Below are positions 18,999 through 28,835 of a DNA stretch of 64,000 nucleotides, one piece after another. The notes below the pieces were generated by a model. That model was not told the origin of the DNA and searched no databases. It saw nothing but the letters and a program-made list of their open reading frames with translations. Position numbers and translations under genes: made by a program. The stretch comes from Tetramitus jugosus (taxonomy: Eukaryota > Heterolobosea > Eutetramitea > Acrasida > Vahlkampfiidae), in the NCBI GenBank assembly GCA_937625935.1, contig OW569355.1:62001-126000 (forward strand). Reading direction: 5' to 3'. The first letter of the stretch is position 1; every line of letters begins with the position of its first letter.

Positions 18999-21900
18999 TG
19001 CAATGTAACTGCAAGTTCTTCAATTCTTCTGACGATTTCGTCAATGGATGAGATTTCATCATTCTTTGTCAGGTTTCTCACCTCTGCAGCCACTTGTCTT
19101 TGTCGCTCCTTCCTCAGATCCAGGAATGATTCAATCAAGTCACCATCCAAAAAGTTGTTAGCCTTCTCTTTGCGACCAGCAATCTTAAAAGCTCTATAAT
19201 CTTCATGCTTGAAGAAGCCAACTCCCTTCACAACAGTGTTCATCGCTTCTTGAATTTGAAGGAAGTAGTCATATTGTTCCTTTGTCAGGCGAGCAATAAT
19301 GCCAATGGCACCGGATACGGTAGCATAAATGATTGGTTTCAAGATTTCTTCCAGCTTACCGTCTCTTGTCGATTTGGAACCATTGTCCTTCTTACCTGAC
19401 ATATCTACATCATCATTGTCAGAGGTCTTTGCCGCAGTGTTCATAACGAGTGATCCATGATGGAATCTATTAATCAAATCCCCAACATGATATCTACCCA
19501 CAACTTCAAGTGTTCTTCGCTCCTCTTCATTCTCTGATGTGGTATTTCTTCGAACAGTGAAGATGTTGTATTCATTCTCTGCTCCTATAGTTACATCTTG
19601 ATCAACGACTTCTATATCGGACATCCAATAGAAGTTGTTATCTCTCGCAATTTCCTCCATGGTTCCCTCTTGCTGCTTGTAATTGAACACAGTAATGGAT
19701 TTCATCATATCAGCTGAAACGATAAAATCACCAACCGATCGCAAAGAAACAGTAAACACTCTATTCTTTGCTTGATACTCAACACCTAATTCCTTACTGC
19801 CATCATCTGCCTCCGACCACTTGTAGCACTGTATGGTGCCATTCACACCTGCAAGTAATTTGCCCTCATTAAACTCGGATAGAGTATTGACAGCTCCCTT
19901 GGTGTCTCTCTCCGAAATCAAAGTTAATTGCTTTTCTTCAGATTTGATGTCAAACACCAAAATTCTACCTCTCTTTGGTTGTTGTTCCTCTGGAGAAACA
20001 TATGCAGTACCAACGACGAGATATTCCTTCTCATCATCTGCAAATTCAGTGGACAGCAGCGACAGGCCAATCTCTTCCTTTTCCAACGCGAACTCACCAA
20101 TCTTTTCGAACGATGTAGCATCGATCAACAAAATATAGTGAGACTGTTTCTCGATACCACTCTTGACATCATTTGTGAATCGAGTAGCCGAAACAACGAG
20201 ACATTGACTCGATTCATGATAACAAATTCGAAGAGCTTGATCACCCAATTGCATCGTTCTGATGTGAAGCTTCTGAATCTCATCAATCGAACCAATCATC
20301 AAGCTATCCTCTCTTGCAATGGCAAAGCAATTAGGGAAGAACTCTGAATTGAAAGGACACATGAAGTTCACATCCTTCAAATTCACATTCGAATAAAGCA
20401 GCTTTTGATTGTTGCTGTAAATGACAGTAGGTCTATCTGAAGCAGCAAACACATTCTTGATATCGTCCTTGGATGTAAACATTGTTAAACGAATTGGCTT
20501 CGTTCCTAATGACACCTTCTTGCTCTCTGATAACTTTCCACTCTCAACATCGAATCGGAAGCTGAACAAGTGACCATCACCAAGACCACATAGCAAATAA
20601 TTAATTCCTTCGAATGTGGCGAATATGAGCGATCTTGGCAAGACTTCAACTGGGAGAGCATAGGACTGAACTTGTTCCAAATCTGGCAGAGTCAACAGAC
20701 GAATGCTGTAGTCTGTCCACATTCCCACAGCACAGAAGGTAGATCTTGTATTATCACCGAGTGGGTGAATATCCAAGGAGGCAATTTCATGATCCATGAC
20801 AGTTTCCTTGACCTTTACGAGCTTCGAATTTTGAATCTCAAAATAGAAGAGTTTGCCACCTCCCGTGGAAATAATGACTTGAGTTGGACTGATGGATGCA
20901 TGAAGGATCTTGTCCGATGAACACCATTCATCAACTAATTGCAAGCCATCGGTACTGATCAGTCTGATAGAGGCCTCAGTCACTTGAACAAACATCTCAT
21001 TCAGCACATTGTCACAACTCACAGTTTGTTTACCGCTTTCTAGTCCACTGATTTCAACACTTCCCAATTCTTCATCCTGATCAAATCCCAGGGCTGTTGT
21101 TGTGCCGAGGAAGGTCAGGATAATGTATCGATCGAATCCATTGGCTTGAACAGACCAAACACCGTTGATACCCGAAAAATCAATACTTGCAATCTCTTCG
21201 ATACCAATACCATTTCTAATGACTCTCAACGTACTGTTCTGAAAGGCGCCAGAGCATGTTACTATTTGATCTTGTCCCTGCTTCTCCAAATCAACCACAC
21301 AAAAATCAACAATGGATCCCAAATTTGTGTACGTTGAAAAGATTTCAAACATGTTTCCATTGTCATCTTTGGCATCTTGCAACTTGATCAATTGAGAATC
21401 ACCATAAGTCGATCCAATAAACGTATATCCGTTGTCAATGTATGTAATCGAGGAAGAAATACTCGTCGAACCAATCTTTTCAATGTCCAATGAGACAATC
21501 TTGTGCGTCTTGGTGGCATTCAAGCGTAACACATACAATAATCCATCACTATCACCCAATAGATATCTTGTCTGATCAATCTTGCCATACGATCTGAACA
21601 AGGCAGGTGCTTTCAATGGAGACGATATAAAGTTCACACCGTCGTGATACGTAATGGTTGACTCACCCACGATCACTACACCACCCATTGGATTCGACAC
21701 TGGAATGAGAATATTGGCTCCCTTGTCGACATTGGGCTGTTCCCATGGTCCCTTTAGCAAATCCTTGGACTTGATCGATACTTGATATGTTTTGACGTGT
21801 CTGGATCGTTTTGTGTCTTCGTACAGGACAGCCAATACAGATGTCGATGGATCACTGGTCTCCAAGAATTTAATATCGAAAATATCGGTTTCTTCGAATC

Positions 21901-22612
21901 GAACGTTGAAAGCCTCAGACGTTGTCGAATAACCACCACTACCTCCACTGTTGTTATTGTTACTGCTGCTACTACTCTGCTGCAGAGCTGGCAATTGAGT
22001 CAATGGCAAAATTTTAATAGATCCCTGATACAAGTGAAGAACCACCATTTTGGACAAGGGATCAAACAAGGCAAATATTCCATTTTCAGTGACTCGTTCT
22101 CTGTGTTCCTGCACGTTTCCAGCTGCCACTGTTTCAATCTCATTGGTCCTACTATTGTATCTCAGAATGCACGTATCATAGTTTTCAGTCATCAAAAACA
22201 AGTAATCTTGTTGTTGTTGTTGTTGTTGTGTCGCAAAGGAACTTCCACCACCACTACTACTACTACTACTGGAAGCAGTAGATGATGATGATGATGACAA
22301 TGAGGATGAAGATGACAATGATTGAGCACAGGGCCTGAACAACTCCATACATGCAATACGACCATAAATGGGCACTTCAAGAACAGGTTGAACACCTTCT
22401 TCAGTGATTCGATGGATCTCAATCAGTGTACACTTACCAATAATGAGATTTCGATCTGTTGGTGATGTGAAATTACCAGCGAGAGAATGACTGACACAGG
22501 TTGGTTTTTGAGCTGTGACCGCATAGTGATAAATGGAGTCACTCATGATTGTTGATGATGAAGAAGAAGGTTGTTGTTGGTGTTGTTGTTGTTGATCAGA
22601 GGTGGTGGACAT
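18995..22612 (-). CDS. DDB1: UV-damaged DNA-binding protein 1
   Basis: The frame opens at 22729 with a non-ATG codon; I choose ATG 22612 (MSTTSDQQQ...), giving 1205 residues. DDB1 is the triple beta-propeller adaptor of CUL4 ubiquitin ligases and part of the UV-DDB damage sensor. The family start is clear: YHYAVTAQKPTCVSHSLAGN, NLIIGKCTLIEIHRITEEG, PIYGRIACMELFRP. The middle keeps GTKPIRLTMFTS-type propeller strands, and the C-terminal helical domain has GDLIESFLDLRKERQ and ends EEIVRRIEELA-like (DEIVRRIEELAVTLH). Asn/Ser/Gln insertions (about 110-180 and 230-250) explain the extra length over human DDB1. A later in-frame ATG (MSDSIYHYAV) aligns better with the animal start and could be used instead. 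Confidence 0.93.
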   Translation of the reverse strand: MSTTSDQQQQHQQQPSSSSSTIMSDSIYHYAVTAQKPTCVSHSLAGNFTSPTDRNLIIGKCTLIEIHRITEEGVQPVLEVPIYGRIACMELFRPCAQSLSSSSSLSSSSSSTASSSSSSSGGGSSFATQQQQQQQDYLFLMTENYDTCILRYNSRTNEIETVAAGNVQEHRERVTENGIFALFDPLSKMVVLHLYQGSIKILPLTQLPALQQSSSSSNNNNSGGSGGYSTTSEAFNVRFEETDIFDIKFLETSDPSTSVLAVLYEDTKRSRHVKTYQVSIKSKDLLKGPWEQPNVDKGANILIPVSNPMGGVVIVGESTITYHDGVNFISSPLKAPALFRSYGKIDQTRYLLGDSDGLLYVLRLNATKTHKIVSLDIEKIGSTSISSSITYIDNGYTFIGSTYGDSQLIKLQDAKDDNGNMFEIFSTYTNLGSIVDFCVVDLEKQGQDQIVTCSGAFQNSTLRVIRNGIGIEEIASIDFSGINGVWSVQANGFDRYIILTFLGTTTALGFDQDEELGSVEISGLESGKQTVSCDNVLNEMFVQVTEASIRLISTDGLQLVDEWCSSDKILHASISPTQVIISTGGGKLFYFEIQNSKLVKVKETVMDHEIASLDIHPLGDNTRSTFCAVGMWTDYSIRLLTLPDLEQVQSYALPVEVLPRSLIFATFEGINYLLCGLGDGHLFSFRFDVESGKLSESKKVSLGTKPIRLTMFTSKDDIKNVFAASDRPTVIYSNNQKLLYSNVNLKDVNFMCPFNSEFFPNCFAIAREDSLMIGSIDEIQKLHIRTMQLGDQALRICYHESSQCLVVSATRFTNDVKSGIEKQSHYILLIDATSFEKIGEFALEKEEIGLSLLSTEFADDEKEYLVVGTAYVSPEEQQPKRGRILVFDIKSEEKQLTLISERDTKGAVNTLSEFNEGKLLAGVNGTIQCYKWSEADDGSKELGVEYQAKNRVFTVSLRSVGDFIVSADMMKSITVFNYKQQEGTMEEIARDNNFYWMSDIEVVDQDVTIGAENEYNIFTVRRNTTSENEEERRTLEVVGRYHVGDLINRFHHGSLVMNTAAKTSDNDDVDMSGKKDNGSKSTRDGKLEEILKPIIYATVSGAIGIIARLTKEQYDYFLQIQEAMNTVVKGVGFFKHEDYRAFKIAGRKEKANNFLDGDLIESFLDLRKERQRQVAAEVRNLTKNDEISSIDEIVRRIEELAVTLH

Positions 22613-22746
22613 GATGATGATGGAAAAAAAACAAGTGGAGAGCTTTTGGTTGAGCTGGTGTGCTGTGTTTTGTTTGATGACGGAGAAAGCTCCTCGTTTT
22701 TTGAAGATCAAGAATTTGAGCGGGATCAATGTTCGGGAAAAAGTTT

Positions 22747-22758
22747 GGGCGCGAAATT
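22747..22758 (-). promoter_or_regulatory. E2F-like site upstream of DDB1
   Basis: GGGCGCGAAATT on the plus strand, about 135 bp upstream of the DDB1 ATG, matches the E2F consensus on one strand. The assignment is by motif only. Confidence 0.4.
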
Positions 22759-22846
22759 TCGGTTGTGATCTTTGTGCTTAAGGTTGTTGGTTGGGAATGG
22801 TTTATTGGACGACAAACTCGCTTACTGTATCTGAAAGATAGCTCGC

Positions 22847-23863
22847 TTAAGCCTGTCTGATAACATAGACATTTCCTGCAGGGTCTCTGCAAACGAGGTG
22901 ATTACATCTCAATGGAACTGGGGCTAAGTTTTCTCCTCTTCTCACAACTGGTGCATCGCTCAAAGAAAAGGAAGGTCTTGGTCTTACAATATGGTTGTTT
23001 TTGTCAGACATGGACCATCCAAGTTGTCTATATTTTCCTTGAGTTTGGATGACTCCTCTGTCACTCATTGAGAATGAAGGGCGAGGTCTCTTATCGGACA
23101 GTGAGAATCCAGATGGCTTATGCCTTCCACCCTTAAAACGGTTGCTTATGTCGCTCATGGAGAATGAAGGACGAAGTCTCTTCTTATCAGACATTGAGAA
23201 TCCAGATTGCTTCTTTGCTACAGCTGGCAAAACATCAGAGAGAGACCACCACCAATTTTTGTAGTGTTGAGATTCACTGTCAGACAAGGAGAAGGCAGTT
23301 CTATAGGCATTTGTGTAAGCCTTAGCACCAGTAAACTCGGACAAGGAAAAAGTAGGTCTATAGCCACCAACCAGACCACCCTTTGGCGAATCACTAGCAA
23401 AGGAAGTCTTTGGCTTTCTGTATGCAAGATCAATGCTTTTCTTAACACTTCTCTTGTCAAAACCAAGAGGCAAAATTCTATCACTAGCAAATGAAGTTCT
23501 TGGCTTAATGTACGCAATCTGCTTATAAAGACGCGTTTCATCAGAGTAAAACTTGTCACCACGAGGCATCAGATCACTCCACGTACTTGGCTTATTGAAT
23601 CTCTCAATTCTCTTGTCAAAACCAATTGGCAAAATTCGATCAGTGGAAAAAACTGGTTTGTACAATTGATAGTTGACTGGAGTTTCCTCACTCAATGACC
23701 AACCACCTGCCTTTCTACCGTTATCACTCATTGAAAATGAGCCTCTTGGCTTGAGACCTAGCAGTTTTCTGCTGATAACAATTGGACGATAAGCTGCGAC
23801 AAATGAACAAGCAAACAGTGCGAACACGAGAGCTGCGACAATCAGACGAATATTCATTCTCAT
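22847..23863 (-). CDS. Secreted FSMSD-repeat protein A (novel paralogue pair)
   Basis: Single exon, 338 residues from ATG 23863. Residues 1-24 are a clear signal peptide (MRMNIRLIVAALVFALFACS). The mature part is built of at least 15 degenerate copies of a short motif [FW]-S-[MLAT]-[SD]-[DE]: PSFSMSD, SGFSLSD, TSFASD, GWSMSD, WWWSLSD, PVFSTD. They are separated by Arg/Lys/Pro-rich spacers, often with dibasic KR, RR or KK, and by a repeated ILPxGFDKR block. The C-terminus is a distinct mini-domain, APVPLRCNHLVCRDPAGNVY, with a C-x4-C pair that is conserved in the neighbouring paralogue. I recognise no known family. A signal peptide plus repeated cores and dibasic sites resembles a processed peptide precursor, which is inference. 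A TATATAC element sits about 25 bp before the ATG. Confidence 0.75.
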   Translation of the reverse strand: MRMNIRLIVAALVFALFACSFVAAYRPIVISRKLLGLKPRGSFSMSDNGRKAGGWSLSEETPVNYQLYKPVFSTDRILPIGFDKRIERFNKPSTWSDLMPRGDKFYSDETRLYKQIAYIKPRTSFASDRILPLGFDKRSVKKSIDLAYRKPKTSFASDSPKGGLVGGYRPTFSLSEFTGAKAYTNAYRTAFSLSDSESQHYKNWWWSLSDVLPAVAKKQSGFSMSDKKRLRPSFSMSDISNRFKGGRHKPSGFSLSDKRPRPSFSMSDRGVIQTQGKYRQLGWSMSDKNNHIVRPRPSFSLSDAPVVRRGENLAPVPLRCNHLVCRDPAGNVYVIRQA

Positions 23864-24128
23864 TGTGTGTTTGTAGTTGTGGTTGGGTATATATGTAAGA
23901 GATAGTATGGATGATGGTGCAGCTTTTTTTTATGTGGTGCAGATGGCCAGTTTGGAAGAAGAGGGGAAACGGAGAGTTCGTATGCGACATGTGACGCTTT
24001 TCCTGGATTGGCAGCATCGCATTGTAAGAATTCCCAGAGATGTTTCTAAATTCCTTTTGTATTTCATTCATTTGACTGTACAACGCTTTGGAGAAAGGGA
24101 GTCAATTGCTCTCGTTGCGCAATTGTCT

Positions 24129-24899
24129 TTATTGGACACGCTTCAAGATGACATACTTTCCTGACAAATCCTTGCAAACAAATTGAGTACACTTGAGAAG
24201 GACTGGAACCTCTTTCCCACTGGTACTTCTCTTGATAACAGTCAAATCGCTAGAGAATGAAGGACGAGTCTTAATCACCAGGTTTGGCTTATTGTCAGAC
24301 ATGGAGAACACTTGATTTTTCTTGATTGTGAGCAAATCGGATGACAACTTCATCTTTCTTCTTGGTCTAACGGAGGCAACCTGAACATCAGAGTAGAATC
24401 CTCGTGGATATAGATCAGAATAGAATCCCCTTGGATATCCTCTTGGATAGAGATCAGAGTAAAATCCCCTTGGATAGAGGTCAGCCATCTCTTGTTGTTC
24501 TTGATAGTAGTACACTGGAGCAATCTTTGAAGAGCGAATACGGTCACTCATGGAGAATGAATTCGAATAAGCTCTTGGCTGAACAACACCATCAGTGGAA
24601 AATGAAGAAGCGTATGCAGTGGATTGGATATCGGCAGGCACATCACTCATGGACCAACCACCATCTCTTCTTCTTCCATGATCACTCATGAAGGAGGATC
24701 TCTTGTATCTTTTGATCTCAGAGTCACTCATTGAGAAGGAATAAGGCTGCTTGAGACCGACTTGAATAATTTTGTAAGCAGTGTTGCTGTCACTGTGACT
24801 GTCACTGGAAAAGTAATTGTAACCATGTCCGTATGCCATGACAGTTCCTGCATAGCAAACGACCAATGCTAGGAGAATGAAAAACTTGCTGGAAGACAT
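24129..24899 (-). CDS. Secreted FSMSD-repeat protein B (novel paralogue pair)
   Basis: Single exon, 256 residues from ATG 24899. The signal peptide is MSSSKFFILLALVVCYAGTV. The body has about 12 copies of the same motif: YSFSMSD, SSFMSD, GWSMSD, SSFSTD, NSFSMSD, VFSMSD, PSFSSD. It also has a lineage-specific tandem LYPRGFYSD repeated three times. The C-terminus (KEVPVLLKCTQFVCKDLSGK) aligns with that of protein A, sharing the C-x4-C pair, VC[KR]D and the final YVI/YVIL strand. Same strand, 265 bp from protein A: a tandem duplication. The acidic -SD ends and basic spacers alternate strongly. Function is unknown; secretion is the only safe statement. Confidence 0.75.
   Translation of the reverse strand: MSSSKFFILLALVVCYAGTVMAYGHGYNYFSSDSHSDSNTAYKIIQVGLKQPYSFSMSDSEIKRYKRSSFMSDHGRRRDGGWSMSDVPADIQSTAYASSFSTDGVVQPRAYSNSFSMSDRIRSSKIAPVYYYQEQQEMADLYPRGFYSDLYPRGYPRGFYSDLYPRGFYSDVQVASVRPRRKMKLSSDLLTIKKNQVFSMSDNKPNLVIKTRPSFSSDLTVIKRSTSGKEVPVLLKCTQFVCKDLSGKYVILKRVQ
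24388..24484 (-). repeat. Imperfect tandem repeat encoding LYPRGFYSD
   Basis: Three imperfect units of about 27-33 bp (TAGAATCCCCTTGGATA-type on the plus strand), one with an extra short partial unit, lie inside the FSMSD protein B gene. They show recent expansion of the motif at DNA level. Confidence 0.7.
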
Positions 24900-25199
24900 T
24901 CTGTTCTGAAGATGTTTTTGTGAATGATATTTTGTGAATGCGAGCTAAGTGAAGAACCGATTTCAACAAGGGGAATTGGGTTCCCAGAGAAGACATTTGA
25001 CGTTTTCGCTTCGAGCGGGGATATTGCATGCACGTGCAATTCCTTCCCCTTCGTGAGGATTACGGACAGATCAAATGGTTCACAGGTGACAATCTTCTGC
25101 ATCACTTACGATGTCAGCACGCACAGATCTGAGAGCCCGAACCTGTCCGAACAATTTCAGATTTGTTTTTTGCCAAGAGAAAATGGAGTTTATCGGAAA

Positions 25200-28100
25200 T
25201 TACAGACAGAAGACAAATTCCGTGACAGCATGAGCCAGAATGACAAACTCAATGTTCTGCTGCACAAAGAACATGTAGCAGTAGATGAGGGAGGTGAGGC
25301 CGTGGATCACGATGCATCTCACCAATGCAATTGACCACATAAATAAGTTCGTCGGTGGATACATTGTCATTTCCCAAGGACACTTGGTAAGGGCAAACAA
25401 AATGGAGGCCGTAATCATGGCCGTGATGATTACGCCGTTCACTCTTCCATTCATTGTCACGGTAGCGTTCACTGATTCGTCGACTGGCACATCATCTGCT
25501 GGCTTCTTTTGCTCGGCATTTGGCTCGATGTTGAGATAGTTCTTAATCGCTCCTTCAATATCGATGGGAGAAAGAGTCAAAAACTGTCTGCCATACTTCT
25601 TCAGAGTATTGACAACAAAGTGCGAGTTTGAATTATCTTTTTGCTGGATCAAATAGACTCTGACTCTTCTGGCAACTTCAACAAGGAAGAGGAACAAGAA
25701 TAATCGGCCAAGTAATTCATCAGACACAGCACAATATAGACTGTAGAACAATCTCTTCCACAATGCAACGTTGGTGATCAATGTGACATCTGCAACCAAA
25801 TCACTTACAGCTGGTGAAGCCACAGCCAGAGAGGAGTTGTCATTAGAGAAAGGAACGAGACTTGTGGAGGGAATAATCCATCTGAAGAAGAACAACCAAT
25901 CAATAAACTTCATCACTAAACCGAGACATAGTCCCCACAAGCAGCTACTCTTTGCATTTTCGATGAACTGGTTGTCAAAAGAGAACATTGAAATATCTGG
26001 ATTCTGTACAAGGAGGATACTTCTCACAGTCTTCATCAAATAAGTTCCATTCATGTGCATATTCAACTGTCTCGCCAGCTTCAAACCAAATGTCGAAAAT
26101 AGAGTAATCACTCCAAAACAGGCCAACCCGTGCCTGAAAATATATTCGGATGTTTCAAGTTCGTCTTCTAACGTTCTACCAGATGATGATCGCGTTGACA
26201 GTGATGCAAGTACTTGATGTATGAATGGGAATGCTAATATAATACAGAATGTACAAATAAATCCCCAAGCAATGGCTGTCACAGCAGGATGGAAATCCTC
26301 TGATTGTTGCTGTACAACAACAGGCTTAAGTTGAACTGAGACAACTTGTTCCTTTTTTGCTTCTTCTGCTGATAGGAGTTGAGCTTCTTGATGCTTAATG
26401 CGGATTCTCATCTTTTGGACATCGTTTTGCAAGTTTTTGTTCTCTTCATCCAACTTTTGCTTCACATTTTCCATTTCAGATAACTTTTCGCTCAACTTGT
26501 TTTGTTCTTCCTTTGTAGATGACTCGCGTTGCATTGCTTCACGGCATTCTTCTTCCTTTGCATGTAAAGTGCTGTTCAGGCGTGATAATTCTTCATTTAA
26601 TTCATCAATTCTGTTGCTGAGCTTCAAGCGTTCCTCGCTAAGAGTGCTATTGGATGACTCCAAATCAGATACCTTTTGTTGAAGTTCAGTGATATTGTCA
26701 TTCAGTACCTGTATTCTTGATTCATAGGCTGATTTCTGGGATTGAGAATTCTCAGCCTCTCTACTCAACAGTGACTCTACTTGGAGCTTGTATTGCACAA
26801 GTGCTTGTTCTGCTCCCTGTAGTTTCTCCTTCAATTCCTTATTCTCTGAGACGAGTGCTTCCATGCGAGGTGAATTGTCTTCATTCGTGCTTTGCTTTGA
26901 TTTTTTGATTGAATCGAACAGAGAGAATGACCTCTTGGTCTGCAACTTATCGGGCAGAGGAGATATGACTCCAGTGTCACTTGTGAACGAAATGGATGGA
27001 GATCCAGTGTTGCGAGGGGAGATGGACAGCTTTTCTTTCGTCTGCGTAGATCTCATGTCCGGACTACCACTGATCGGAATTGAACCAGAGCCCGAATTGG
27101 CTCTCTCTCTGGACGCCAACATGTCCAATGAAACACTTCTTGTCATTGCATTATCCAACAACGACTGAGGCTCACGCAAACTCTTCGCACTACTGCTACT
27201 GGTGCTTCGCGATCTCATCTCCGAGTCATCTTCCTCCAAATCAGAATGAGTGTCGTCTTCCTCCGTTAAAATATTATCTACAGAAACAACAGTGTCAGAA
27301 TCAACAGTCTCCTCATCCATATCCGTAAACTTTGGTTCGATATTCATCTTCAACAACAGTAGACCACCTGTTGTTGGCGATGACAAATCCAGTGTGTTCT
27401 CACTGTCATCATTCGCCGAAGTTGTCATTTTCCCACTGCTGTTACTTCGACTAAACAACGGTGTCTTACTAAATAGACTCAATCGCTTCTTCTCTGTTGG
27501 TATCGGTGGCGGTACAACCTTTGCAAACGACTTGTTCGTCAATGTCATCATTGGCAACGTTGCCGTACACTGCTCGCCCAGTTTTTGTTGACGCTGTTTC
27601 ATTTGTGTGAAGCAATCGGACAAATCATACACGTGACTACAAATTTTCTTGTTGAGCAAGTTGGTAGCGAGTTGTGAGTCAATAAACTTGAATTGGTCGT
27701 CCACAAACTCCTCAATCGTAATTTTTAGCTGCTTCTGTTTCCATGATTGCTCAATAAGAGTGTTTGGATTACTGGATAGCTTGTCAGATGACAATGGTTC
27801 CATTGTGGCAACAAAGCTAAACATTGGTGTTGACACTCGATCAAAATCATATTCATTGGTAGTCGGATTGAACGTTGCTGTTGCAATTTTTCCTCCTCTA
27901 AAAAAAATAGCATCATTATCATCAATCACAGTATGATGATTGAATCATGCACAATCAACAGAGATCAAACAAGAGAGAGAAAATGTATGTGTAAGAAAAT
28001 GGGCACGCAAAACAAACAAGCAACAATAACAAGAATAATGGTTAAAATATGACAAACTTTTTGTGACCTCTCTTCCAAGAAATGACAATTTTCTTCTGTA

Positions 28101-28326
28101 AAACACCAGTCCTGGGAGCACTGCTGTCTGACTCACCCAACACACGATCATTGATTGCTTCAATCATTTGATTGATATTGTTGGCAATTTTGAGACCACT
28201 GAGCATTGATTTTCTGGATTGTTGCTGTTGTTGAATGAGACATGTTAAGCTCTGGAGTTGAATTGTGAATTCACATGCATGACCTCTCTTGATACCACCA
28301 AATCTGTTTTTTTTGTTCACGTTCAT
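25200..28326 (-). CDS. NT-C2 / coiled-coil / CPBP-protease-like membrane protein
   Basis: Exon 1 is 28068-28326 (ATG 28326) and exon 2 is about 27895-25200. The intron of about 172 nt has acceptor TTTTTTTTAGAG and a weak donor GTCACA, chosen because it joins in frame as WKRGGKIATATFNP. The product has about 984 residues. The N-terminus (CEFTIQLQSLTCLI, KKIVISWKRGGK, FDRVSTPMFSFVATM) fits an NT-C2 (EEIG1/EHBP1-type) lipid-binding domain. A Ser-rich linker, then a coiled coil (about 400-590) follow. The C-terminus has about 6-8 membrane segments carrying DELLGRLFLF, VIHGLTSLIY and FVILAHAVTEF, the order and spacing of the EExxxR, FxxxH and HxxxN motifs of CPBP/Rce1-type intramembrane proteases. 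The first Glu is Asp and the Phe of motif 2 is missing, so activity is uncertain. Confidence 0.6.
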
Positions 28327-28835
28327 GTTGATGTTTTGTTGTCGTTGGTTTCTGTGTGAGTTACCACCGAAATAAATTTTTCTACTTTGGCTTCTCTTCT
28401 GGGGACAAGGTGGTGGTTGTTTTCTGCTCTGTGTTATTACAAACGTTTGACCTCAAAAGAGAAACCAAAAGCGATATTTCGAAAATAGAGGTACGACGCA
28501 ACAAGAAGCACGTGACAACGATCGAGGTGATCGTTGAGAGGAAATGGAGAAATGAGGGTAATTGGAGAGTATTCTCCTCATTCACACGTAGTGCCAACAC
28601 ACCTGTGTAAAACCCATTCACACATCTTCACTAAAACCCCTTCGAGGAGATATTTCAGCCGTTGAGATATTATTATTCGAGAATTCGCGATATACTTAGG
28701 ATCAAAAACTCCGCTCCTTCATACAATTTCAATACCATGGCCAGTTTGTGAGAACAGGATCTCTGGTGACTCGCCATCTGTTCTTGTTCTCAATCAAGAA
28801 ACAAAACACATTGAAGATTTCTGAGTACTCAAATC
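28327..28835. other. Divergent intergenic region
   Basis: About 508 bp lie between the NT-C2 gene and the GH81 gene. I see no coding or RNA gene. Short direct repeats (GACAACGATCGAGGTGATCG around 28515) are present. It presumably holds both promoters. Confidence 0.55.

Noticed and set aside
22613-22729. N-terminal extension of DDB1 (from 22729)
   Set aside because: It starts with a TTG codon, covers promoter sequence including the upstream region, and has no similarity to DDB1.
24388-24484. CRISPR-like array
   Set aside because: Units are contiguous, in-frame coding repeats without unique spacers, in a eukaryotic gene.
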